NCBI RefSeq assembly: GCF_023856365.1
Contig: NW_026042407.1
Location: 62,001 to 126,000, forward strand
Length of the DNA: 64,000 nucleotides
Source: Brienomyrus brachyistius
Taxonomy: Eukaryota > Chordata > Actinopteri > Osteoglossiformes > Mormyridae
Reading direction: 5' to 3'
Position 1 is the first letter of the stretch. Each line of letters opens with the position of its first letter. This document shows, one piece after another, positions 43,190-55,758 of this stretch. The notes under the pieces were generated by a model. The model worked only from the letters and a program-made list of their open reading frames with translations, searched no databases and was not told the origin of the DNA. The translations under genes were made by a program, and so were the position numbers.

Positions 43190-45250
43190 TTAGCATAGCG
43201 TGTTAGCGTATTAGCATATTAGCATATTAGCATAGCATATTAGCATATTAGCATATTAGCATAGCGTGTTAGCATATTAGCGTATTAGCATATTAGCATA
43301 TTAGCATATTAGCATATTAGCATATTAGCATATTAGCATATTAGCATAGCATATTAGCATATTAGCATAGCATATTAGCATAATGTATTAGCATATTAGC
43401 ATATTAGCATATTAGCATATTAGCATATTAGCATATTAGCATAGCGTGTTAGCGTATTAGCATATTAGCATATTAGCATAGCATATTAGCATATTAACAT
43501 ATTAGCATATTAGCATAGCATATTAGCATATTAACATATTAGCATATTAGCATATTAGTATATTAGCATAGCATATTAGCATATTAGCATATTAGCATAT
43601 TAGCATATTAATATTTTAGCATATTAGCATAACATATTAGCATAACATATTAGCATATTAGCATATTAGCATAGCGTGTTAGCGTATTAGCATATTAGCA
43701 TATTAGCATAGCATATTAGCATATTAGCATATTAGCATATTAGCATATTAGCATATTAGCATATTAGCATAGCATATTAGCATATTAGCATATTAGCATA
43801 TTAGCATATTAGCATAGCATATTAGCATATTAGCATATTAACATATTAGCATATCATATTAGCATATTAGCATATTAGCATATTAGCATATTAGCATATT
43901 AGCATAGCATATTAGCATATTACCATATTAGCATAGCATATTAGCATATTAGGATAGCGTGTTAGCATATTAACATATTAGCATATTAGCATAGCATATT
44001 AGCATATTAGCATATTAGCATATTAGCATATTAGCATAGCATATTAGCACATTAGCATATTAGCATAACATATTAGCATAGCATATTAGCATATTAACAT
44101 ATTAGCATATTAGCATAGCATATTAGCATAACATATTAGCATATTAGCATATTAGCATATTAGCATAGCGTGTTAGCGTATTAGTATATTAGCATATTAG
44201 CATAGCATATTAGCATATTAGCATATTAACATATTAGCATATTAGCATAGTATATTAGCATATTAGCATATTAGCATATTAACATAACATAGCATATTAG
44301 CATAGCATATTAGCATAGCATATTAGCATATTAGCATATTAGCATATTAGCATAGCGTGTTAGCGTATTAGCATAGCATATTAGCATAGCATATTAGCAT
44401 ATTAGCATATTAGCATAGCATATTAGCATATTAGCATATTAGCATATTAGCATATTAGCATATTAGCATATTAGCATATTAGCATATTAGCATAGCATAT
44501 TAGCATATTAGCATATTAGCATATTAGCATAGCATTTTAGCATATTAGCATATTAGCATAGCATATTAGCATATTAGCATATTAGCATAGCATATCAGCA
44601 TATTAGCATTGCGTGTTAGCATATTAACATATTAGCATATTAGCATAGCATATTAGCATATTAGCATATTAGCATAGCATATTAGTATATTAGCATATTA
44701 GCATATTAGCATAGCATATTAGCATATTAGCATATTAGCATATTAGCATAGCATATTAGCATAGCGTGTTAGCGTATTAGCATATTAGCATATTAGCATA
44801 GCATATTAGCATATTAGCATATTAGCATATTAGCATAGCGTGTTAGCATATTAGCGTATTAGCATATTAGCATATTAGCATATTAGCATAGCGTGTTAGC
44901 ATATTAGCATAGCGTGTTAGCATATTAGCATATTAGCATAGCGTGTTAGCATATTAGCGTATTAGCATAGCATATTAGCATATTAGCATATTAGCATATT
45001 AGCATATTAGCATATTATCATATTAGCATATTAGCATATTAGCATAGCATATTAGCATATTAACATATTAGCATATTAGCATAGCATATTAGCATATTAG
45101 CATATTAGCATATTAGCATATTAGCATAGCATATTAGCATATTAGCATATTAGCATATTAGCATATTAGCATAGCGTATTAGCGTATTAGCATATTAGCA
45201 TATTAGCATAGTATATTAGCATATTAGCATATTAGCATATTAGCATATTA
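43190..45250 (+). repeat. Mosaic segment, 3' part: 11.1-13.6 kb type with a deletion
   Basis: After the switch the order is that of 11.15-13.6 kb: cassettes A and B, CATAATGTATTAG near 43379, AATATTTTAG near 43609, CATATTAC and GGATAGCG near 43922-43955, CATTTTAG at 44531 and CATTGCGTG near 44608. The GCGAGTTAGTG landmark of the sister copies is missing: the distance from GCGTG after CATT to the doubled GCGTATTAG is about 563 bp here and about 772 bp near 36749. So about 209 bp have been lost. Confidence 0.72.
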
Positions 45251-47300
45251 GCATAGCGTGTTAGCATATTAGCGTATTAGCATATTAGCATATTAGCATA
45301 TTAGCATATTAGCATAGCATATTAGCATATTAGCATATTAGCATATTAGCATAGCATATTAGCATATTAACATATTAGCATAGCGTGTTAGTGTATTAGC
45401 ATATTAGCATATTAGCATAGCATATTAGCATATTAACATATTAGCATATTAGCATATTAGCATAGTATATTAGCATAGTATATTAGCATATTAGCATATT
45501 AGCATAGCATATTAGCATATTAGCATATTAGCATATTAGCATAGCGTGTTAGCATATTAGCGTATTAGCGTATTAGCATTTTAGCATATTAGCATATTAG
45601 CATATCGTGTTAGCATAGCGTATTAGCATAGCGTATTAGCATAGCATATTAGCATATTAGTATATTAGCATATTAGCATAGCATATTAGCATATTAACAT
45701 ATTAGCATATTAGCATATTAGCATATTAGCATAGCATATTAGCATATTAGCATATTAGCATATTAGCATAGCATATTAGCATATTAGCATATTAGCATAT
45801 TAGCGTATTAGCATATTAGCATATTAGCATAGCATATTAGCATATTAACATTAGCATATTAGCATATTAGCATATTAGTATATTAGCATATTAGCATAGC
45901 ATAGCATATTAGCATATTAGCATATTAGCATAGCGTGTTAGCGTATTAGCATATTAGCATATTAGCATATTAGCATAGCATATTAGCATATTAGCATATT
46001 AGCATATTAGCATAGCGTGTTAGCATATTAGCGTATTAGCATATTAGCATATTAGCATATTAGCATATTAGCATAGCATATTAGCATATTAGCAAATTAG
46101 CATATTAGTATATTAGCATATTAGCATAGCATATTAGCATATTAGCATAGCGTGTTAGCGTATTAGCATATTAGCATATTAGCATATTAGCATATTAGCG
46201 TATTAGCATATTAGCATATTAGCATATTAGCATATTAGCATAGCATATTAGCATATTAGCATATTAGCATATTAGCATATTAGCATATTAGCATAGCATA
46301 TTAGCATATTAACATATTAGTATAGCGTGTTAATGTATTAGCATATTAGCATATTAGCATAGCATATTAGCATATTAACATATTAGCATATTAGCATATT
46401 AGCATAGTATATTAGCATAGTATATTAGCATATTAGCATATTAGCATAGCATATTAGCATATTAGCATATTAGCATATTAGCATAGCGTGTTAGAATATT
46501 AGCGTATTAGCGTATTAGCATTTTAGCATATTAGCATATTAGCATATCGTGTTAGCATAGCGTATTAGCATAGCATATTAGCATATTAGTATATTAGCAT
46601 ATTAGCATAGCATATTAGCATATTAACATATTAGCATATTAGCATAGCATATTAGCATATTAGCATATTAGCATATTAGCATAGCATATTAGCATATTAG
46701 CATATTAGCATATTAGCATAGCATGTTAGCATATTAGCGTATTAGCATATTAGCATATTAGCATAGCATATTAGCATATTAACATTAGCATATTAGCATA
46801 TTAGCATATTAGCATATTAGCATAGCATAGCATATTAGCATAGCATATTAGCATAGCGTGTTAGCGTATTAGCATATTAGCATATTAGCATAGCATATTA
46901 GCATATTAGCATATTAGCATATTAGCATAGCGTGTTAGCATATTAGCGTATTAGCATATTAGCATATTAGCATAGCATATTAGCATATTAACATTAGCAT
47001 ATTAGCATATTAGCATATAGCATATTAGCATATTAGCATAGCATAGCATATTAGCATAGCATATTAGCATAGCGTGTTAGCGTATTAGCATATTAGCATA
47101 TTAGCATAGCATATTAGCATATTAGCATATTAGCATATTAGCATAGCGTGTTAGCATATTAGCGTATTAGCATATTAGCATATTAGCATATTAGCATATT
47201 AGCCATATTAGCATATTAACATAGCATATTAGCATATTAGCAAATTAGCATATTAGTATATTAGCATATTAGCATAGCATATTAGCATATTAGCATAGCG
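45250..47300 (+). repeat. Paired-cluster segment, upstream twin of 54.8-56.7 kb in part
   Basis: CATTTTAG clusters at 45576 and 46518. The second cluster is preceded by TATAGCGTGTTAATG near 46323; GCGTGTTAATG was seen otherwise only near 55759. The shared CATTAG unit appears at 45849, 46783 and 46992. The last two lie about 209 bp apart and look like a small local duplication. A near-copy pair is found at 56218 and 56428. From about 46.3 kb onward this is the start of the 9.43-kb tandem super-repeat. Confidence 0.72.
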
Positions 47301-50300
47301 TGTTAGCGTATTAGCATATTAGCATATTAGCATATTAGCATATTAGCATAGCATATTAGCATATTAGCATATTAGCATAGCATATTAGCATATTAGCATA
47401 TTAGCATATTAACATAGCATATAAGCATATTAGCATATTAGCATAGCCTATTAGCAAATTAGCATATTAGCATATTAGCATAGCATATTAGCATATTAGC
47501 ATATTAGCATATTAGCATAGCATATTAGCATATTAGCATATTAGCATATTAGCATAGCATATTAGCATATTAGCATATTAGCATATTAGCATATTAGCAT
47601 ATTAGCATATTAGCATATTAACATAAGCATATTAGCATATTAGCATATTAGCATATTAGCATAGCATATTAGCATATTAGCATATTAGCATAACATATTA
47701 GCATATTAACATATTAGCATATTAGCATAACGTGTTAGCGTATTAGCATAGCATATTAGCATAGCATATTAACATATTAGCATATTAGCATATTAGCATA
47801 GCGTGTTAGCGTATTAGCATATTAGCATATTAGCATAGCATATTAGCATATTAGCATATTAGCATAGCATATTAGCATATTAGCATATTAGCATATTAGC
47901 ATATTAGCATATTAGCATATTAGCATATTAGCATATTAGCATATTAGCTTAGCATATTAGCATATTAGCATATTAGCATAGCATATTAGCATAGCGTGTT
48001 AGCATATTAGCGTGTTAGCATATTAGCATATTAGCATATTAGCATAGCAAATTAGCATATTAGCATGTTAGCATATTAGCATAGCGTGTTAGCATATTAG
48101 CGTATTAGCATATTAGCATATTAGCATATTAGCATATTAACATAGCGTGTTAGCATATTAGCATATTAGCATATTAACATATTAGCATAGCATATTAACA
48201 TATTAGCATATTAGCATATTAGCATAGCATATTAGCATATTAGCATAGCATATTAGCATAGCATATTAGCATATTAGCATATTAGCATATTAGCATATTA
48301 GCATATTAGCATAGCATATTAGCATATTAGCATATTAGCATATTAGCATATTAGCATATTAGCATAGCATATTAGCATATTAGCATATTAGCATATTAGC
48401 ATAGCGTGTTAGCGTATTAGCATATTAGCATATTAGCATATTAGCATATTAGCATAGCATATTAGCATATTACCATATTTAGCATATTAACATAGCATAT
48501 TAGCATATTAGCATATTAGCATATTAGCATATTAGCATAGCATATTAGCATATTAGCATATTAGCATATTAGCATAGCATATTAGCATATTAGCATATTA
48601 GCATAGCATATTAGCATATTAACATATTAGCATATTAGCATAGCGTGTTAGCGTATTAGCATATTAGCATAGCATATTAGCATATTAGCATATTAGCATA
48701 GCATATTAGCATATTAGCATAGCGTGTTAGCGTATTAGCATATTAGCATATTAGCATAGCATATTAGCATATCATATTAGCATATTAGCATATTAGCATA
48801 TTAGCATATTAGCATAGCATATTAGCATATTAACATATTAGCATATTAGCATATTAGCATAGCATATTAGCATATTAGCATATTAGCATAGTAGCATAGC
48901 GTGTTAGCGTATTAACGTATTAGCATATTAGCATAGCATATTAGCATATTAACATATTAGCATATTAGCATAGCATATTAGCATATTAGCATATTAGCAT
49001 ATTAACATAGCATATTAGCATAGCATATTAGCATATTAGTATAGCATATTAGCATAGCGTGTTAGCGTATTAGCATATTAGCATATTAGCATACCATATT
49101 AGCATATTAGCATAGCGTGTTAGCATATTAGCGTATTAGCATATTAGCATATTAGCATATTAGAATATTAGCATAGCGTGTTAGCATATTAGCGTATTAG
49201 CGTATTAGCATATTAGCATATTAGCATATTAGCATATCGTGTTAGCATAGCGTATTAGCATAGCATATTAGCATATTAGTATATTAGCATATTAGCATAG
49301 CATATTAGCATATTAACATATTAGCATATTAGCATAGCATATTAGCATATTAGCATATTAGCATATTAGCATAGCATATTAGCATATTAGCATATTAGCA
49401 TATTAGCATAGCATGTTAGCATATTAGCGTATTAGCATATTAGTATATTAGCATAGCATATTAGCATATTAACATTAGCATATTAGCATATTAGCATATT
49501 AGCATATTAGCATATTAGCATATTAGCATATTAGCATAGCATATTAGCATATTAGCATATTAGCATATTAGCATAGCGTATTAGCGTATTAGCATATTAG
49601 CATATTAGCATAGCATATTAGCATATTAGCATATTAGCATATTAGCATAGCGTGTTAGCATATTAGCGTATTAGCATATTAGCATATTAGCATATTAGCA
49701 TATTAGCATATTAGCATAGCATATTAGCATATTAGCAAATTAGCATATTAGTATATTAGCATATTAAGCATAGCATATTAGCATATTAGCATAGCGTGTT
49801 AGCGTATTAGCATATTAGCATATTAGCATATTAGCATATTAGCATATTAGCATATTAGCATATTAGCATATTAACATAGCATATTAGCATATTAGCATAT
49901 TAGCATATTAGCATATTAGCATATTAGCATATTAGCATATTAGCATATTAGCATATTAGCATAGCATATTAGCATATTAGCATATTAGCATATTAACATA
50001 TTAGCATATTAGCATATTAGCATAGCGTGTTAGCGTATTAGCATAGCATATTAGCATAGCATATTAGCATAGCATATTAGCATATTAGCATATTAGCATA
50101 TTAGCATATTAGCATATTAGCATATTAGCATATTAGCATAGCGTGTTAGCGTATTAGCATATTAGCATATTAGCATAGCATATTAGCATATTAGCGTATT
50201 AGCATATTAGCATATTAGCATAGCATATTAGCATATTAGCATATAAGCATATTAGCATATTAGCATATTAGCATATTAGCATAGCATATTAGCATATTAG

Positions 50301-50429
50301 CATATTAGCATAGCGTGATAGCGTATTAGCATATTAGCATATTAACATATTAGCATATTAGCATATTAGCATATTAGCATAGCATATTAGTATATTAGCA
50401 TATTAGTATATTAGCATATTAGCATATTA

Positions 50430-52570
50430 GCATAGCGAGTTAGCGTATTAGCATATTAGCATATTAGCATATTAGCATATTAGCATAGCATATTAGCATA
50501 TTAGCATATTATTATATTAGCATATTAGCATGTTAGCATATTAGCATATTAGCATATTAGCATATTAGCATATTAGCATATTAGCATATTAGCATAGCGT
50601 GTTAGCGTATTAGCATATTAGCATATTAGCATAGCATATTAGCATATTAGCATATTAGCATATTAGCATAGCGTGTTAGCATGTTAGCGTATTAGCATAT
50701 TAGCATATTAGCATAGCATATTAGCATATTAGCATATTAACATATTAGCATATTAGCATAGCATATTAGCATATTAACATAGCATAGCGTGTTAGTGTAT
50801 TAGCATATTAGCATATTAGCATATTAAGCATAGCATATTAGCATATTAGCATATTAGCATAGTATATTAGCATAGTATATTAGCATAGTATATTAGCATA
50901 TTAGCATATTAGCATATTAGTATATTAGCATAGCAAATTAGCATATTAGCATAGCATATTAGCATATTAGCATATTAGCATAGCGTGTTAGCGTATTAGC
51001 ATATTAGCATATTAGCATAGCATATTAGCATATTAGCATATTAGCATATTAGCATAGCGTGTTAACATATTAGAGTATTAGCATATTAACATATTAGCAT
51101 ATTAGCATATTAGCATATTAGCATATTAGCATATTAGCATAGCATGTTAGCATATTAACGTATTAGCATATTAGCATATTAGCATATTAGCATATTAGCA
51201 TATTAGCATAGCGTGTTAGCATATTAGCGTATTAGCATAGTACATTAGCATATTAGCATATTAGTATATTAGCATATTAGCATAGCATATTAGCATATTA
51301 GCATATTAGCATATTAGCATAGCATGTTAGCATATTAGCATATTAGCATATTAGCATATTAGCGTATTAACATAGCATATTAGCATATTAGCATATTAAC
51401 ATATTAGCATAGCATATTAGCATATTAACATATTAGCATATTAGCATATTAGCATATTAGCATATTAGCATATTAGCATATTAGCATAGCATATTAGCGT
51501 ATTAGCATATAAACATATTAGCATATTAACATATTAGCATATTAGCATATTAGCATATAGCATAGCATATTAGCATATTAGCATATTAGCATATTAGCAT
51601 ATTAGCATAGCATATTAGCATATTAGCATATTAGCATATTAGCATAGCGAGTTAGCGTATTAGCATATTAGCATATTAGCATATTAGCATATTAGCATAT
51701 TAGCATAGCATATTAGCATATTAGCATATTATCATATTAGCATATTAGCATATTAGCATAGCATATTAGCATATTAGCATATTAGCATATTAGCATAGCG
51801 TGTTAGCGTATTAGCATATTAGCATATTAGCATATTAGCATATTAGCATATTAGCATATCAGCATAGCGTGTTAGCATGTTAGCGTATTAACATATTAGC
51901 ATATTAGCATATTAGCATATTAGCATATTAGCATATTAGCATAGCATATTAGCATATTAACATATTAGCATATTAGCATAGCATATTAGCATATTAACCA
52001 TATTAGCATAGCGTGTTAGTGTATTAGCATATTAGCATATTAGCATATTAGCATATTAGCATATTAGCATAGCATATTAGCATATTAGCATATTAGCATA
52101 GTATATTAGCATAGTATATTAGCATAGTATATTAGCATATTAGCATATTACCATATTAGCATAGCAAATTAGCATATTAGCATAGCATATTAGCATATTA
52201 GCATATTAGCATAGCGTGTTAGCGTATTAGCATATTAGCATATTAGCATAGCATATTAGCATATTAGCATATTAGCATATTAGCATAGCGTGTTATATTA
52301 GAGTATTAGCATATTAACATATTAGCATATTAGCATATTAGCATATTAGCATATTAGCATATTAGCATATTAGCATAGCGTGTTAGAGTATTAGCATATT
52401 AACATATTAGCATATTAGCATATTAGCATATTAGCATATTAGCATAACATGTTAGCATATTAACGTATTAGCATATTAACGTATTAGCATATTAGCATAT
52501 TAGCATATTAGCATATTAGCATATTAGCATAGCGTGTTAGCATATTAGCGTATTAGCATAGTACATTAGC
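50430..52570 (+). repeat. Tandem higher-order repeat of about 1.2-1.3 kb
   Basis: The ordered set GCGAGTTAGCG, CATGTTAG in the cassette, TG cassette, three CATAGTATATTAG units, CATAGCAAATTAG, a GAGTATTAG unit, CATATTAA-CGTATTAG and GTACATTAG occurs twice. GCGAGTTAGCG is near 50436 and 51645; GTACATTAG near 51240 and 52560 (shift 1320). The second copy has GTTATATTAGAG where the first has GTTAACATATTAGAG, and an additional GAGTATTAG unit near 52385. The same duplication is present at 59.88-62.09 kb. Confidence 0.8.
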
Positions 52571-54269
52571 ATATTAGCATATTAGCATATTAGCATATTA
52601 GCATATTAACATATTAGCATATTAGCATATTAGCATAGCATATTAACGTATTAGCATATTAGCATATTAGCATAATAGCATAGCATATTAGCATATTAGC
52701 TTAGCATATTAGCATAGCATATTATCATATTAGCATATTATCATATTAGCATATTAACATATTAGCATGTTAGCATAGCATATTAGCATAGCTAGTTAGC
52801 ATATTAGCGTATTAGCATATTAGCATTTCATATTAGCATAGCATATTAGCATATTAGCATATTAGCATAGCATATTAGCATATTAGCATATTAGCATATT
52901 AGCATAGCATATTAGCATATTAGCATATTAGCATATTAGCATAGCATATTAGCATATTAGCATATTAGCATATTAGCATATTAGTATAGCATATTAGCAT
53001 ATTAGCATATTACCATATTAGCATAGCGTGTTAGCGTATTAGCATATTAGCATATTAGCATATTAGCATATTAGCATATTAGCATAGCGTGTTAGCGTAT
53101 TAGCATATTAGCATATTAGCATAGCATATTAGTATATTAGCATATTAGCATATTAGCATAGCATATTAGCATATTAGCATATTAGCATATTAGCATAGCA
53201 TATTAGCATATTAGCATATTAGCATATTAGCGTATTAGCATATTAGCATATTAGCATAGCATATTAGCATATTAACATATTAGCATATTAGCATAGCATA
53301 TTAGCATATTAGCATATTAGCATATTAACATAGCATATTAGCATATTAACATATTAGCATAGCATATTAGCATATTAGCATATTAAGATATTAGCATAGC
53401 ATATTAGCATATTAGTATATTAGCATAGCATATTAGCATATTAGCATATTAGCATAGCATATTAGCATATTAACATATTAGCATATTAACATATTAACAT
53501 AGCATATTAGCATATTTGCATATTAGCATGTTAGCATATTAGCATATTAGCATAGCATATTAGCATATTAACATATTAGCATATTAGCATAGCATATTAG
53601 CATATTAGCATATTAGCATATTAGCATAGCATATTAGCATAGCGTGTTAGCGTATTAGCATATTAGCATATTAGCATAGCATATTAGCATATTAGCAAAT
53701 TAGCATATTAGCATATTAGCATATTAGAATATTAGCATAGCGTGTTAGGATAGCGTATTAGCATAGCATATTAGCATATTAGCATATTAGCATAACGTGT
53801 TAGCATAGCGTATTAGCATAGCATATTAGCATATTATATTAGCATATTAGCATAGCATATTAGCATATTAACATATTAGCATATTAGCATAGCATATTAG
53901 CATATTAGCATATTAGCATAGCATATTAGCATATTAGCATATTAGCATATTAGCATAGCATGTTAGCATAGCGTATTAGCATATTAGCATATTAGCATAG
54001 CATATTAGCATATTAATATAGCATATTAGCATATTAGCATATTAGCATAGCATATTAGCATATTAGCATATTAGCATATTAGCATATTAGCATAGCGTGT
54101 TAACGTATTAGCATATTAGCATATTAGCATAGCATATTAGCATATTAGCATATTAGCATATTAGCATATTAACATAGCATGTTAGCGTATTAGCATATTA
54201 GCATATTAGCATAGCATATTAGCATATTAGCATATTAGCATATTAGCATAGCGTGTTAGCATATTAGCG

Positions 54270-55560
54270 TATTAACATATTAGTATATTAGAATATTAGC
54301 ATATTAGCATAGCATATTAGCATATTAGCATATTAGCATATTAATATATTAGCATATTAGCATAGCATATTAGCATATTAGCATAGCGTGTTAGCTTATT
54401 AGCATATTAGCATATTAGCATATTAGCATATTAGCATATTAGCATATTAGCATATTAGCATATTAGCATAGCATATTAGCATATTAGCATATTAGCATAT
54501 TAACATAGCATATAAGCATATTAGCATATTAGCATATTAGCATAGCATATTAGCAAATTAGCATATTAGCATATTAGCATAGCATATAAGCATATTAGTA
54601 TATTAGCATATTAGCATATTAGCATATTAGCATATTAGCAGATTAGCATATTAGCATATTAGCATATTAGCATATTAGCATAGCATATTAGCATATTAGC
54701 ATATTAACATATTAGCAGATTAGCATATTAGCATATTAGCATAGCATATTAGCATATTAGCATATTAGCATATTAGCATAGCATATTAGCATATTAGCAT
54801 ATTAGCATAGCGTGTTAGCGTATTAGCATATTAGCATATTAGCATAGCATATTAGCATATTAGCATATTAGCATATTAGCATAGCATATTAGCATATTAG
54901 CATATTAGCATATTAGCATAGCATAGCGTGTTAGCGTATTAGCATATTAGCACTATTAGCATATTTGCATAGCATATTAGCATATTAGCATATTAGCATA
55001 TTAGCATAGCGTGCTAGCATAGCGTATCAGCATAGCATATTAGCATATTAGCATATTAGCATATTAGCATATTAGCATATTAGCATATTAGCATATTAGC
55101 ATAGCATATTAGCATATTAACATATTAGCATATTAGCATAGCATATTAGCATATTAGCATATTTGTATATTAGCATATTAGCATATTAGCGTATTAGCAT
55201 ATTAGCATATTAGCATATTAGCATAGCATATTAGCATATTAGCATATTAGCATATTAGCATAGCATATTAGCATATTAACATATTAGCATATTAGCATAT
55301 TAGCATATTAGCATATTAGCATAGCATAGCATATTAGCATATTAGCATATTAGCATAGCATATTAGCATATTAGCATATTAGCATATTAGCATAGCATAT
55401 TAGCATATTAGCATATTAGCATATTAGCATAGCATATTAGCATATTAGCATATTAGCATAGCATATTAGCATATTAACATATTAGCATATTAGCATAGCA
55501 TATTAGCATAGCATATTAGCATATTAGCATATTAGCATATTAGCATATTAGCATAGCGTG
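54270..55560 (+). repeat. Third, partial copy of the 0.6-1.9 kb segment
   Basis: GAATATT near 54291, CTTATTAG near 54386, CAAATTAG near 54552, CAGATTAG near 54637 and 54715, CACTATTAG at 54951, CGTGCTAG near 55010 and TATTTGTAT near 55160. Collinear with 33.48-34.74 kb at a shift of about 20.78 kb. It stops short near 55.56 kb, so the later landmarks of that family (9-mer CATATTTAG, CACAACATATTAG) are absent before the next super-repeat copy begins. Confidence 0.78.
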
Positions 55561-55758
55561 TTAGCGTATTAGCATATTAGCATATTAGCATAACATATTA
55601 GCATATTAGAATATTAGCATATTAGCATATTAGCATAGCATATTAGCATATTAGCATATTAGCATATTAGCATAGCATATTAGCATATTAGCATATTATA
55701 TTAGCATAGCATATTAGCATAGTGTGTTAGCGTATTAGCATATTAGCATATTAGCATA

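Larger units (their letters stand above)
46325..55758 (+). repeat. 9.43-kb tandem super-repeat, first copy
   Basis: Everything from GCGTGTTAATG (46325) recurs from 55759. Landmark shifts: CATTTTAG 9434 (46518 to 55952), CATAACGTG 9440 (47731 to 57171), GTAGCATAG about 9462, GAATATT 9613 (54291 to 63904). Inside this copy, 54.27-55.6 kb is the 0.6-1.9 kb type segment with CACTATTAG at 54951. This unit combines in one period most of the segment types seen elsewhere in the window. Single-base length errors are rare but present, for example near 47017, 47204, 47624, 49766, 50825, 51555 and 51997. Confidence 0.82.
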
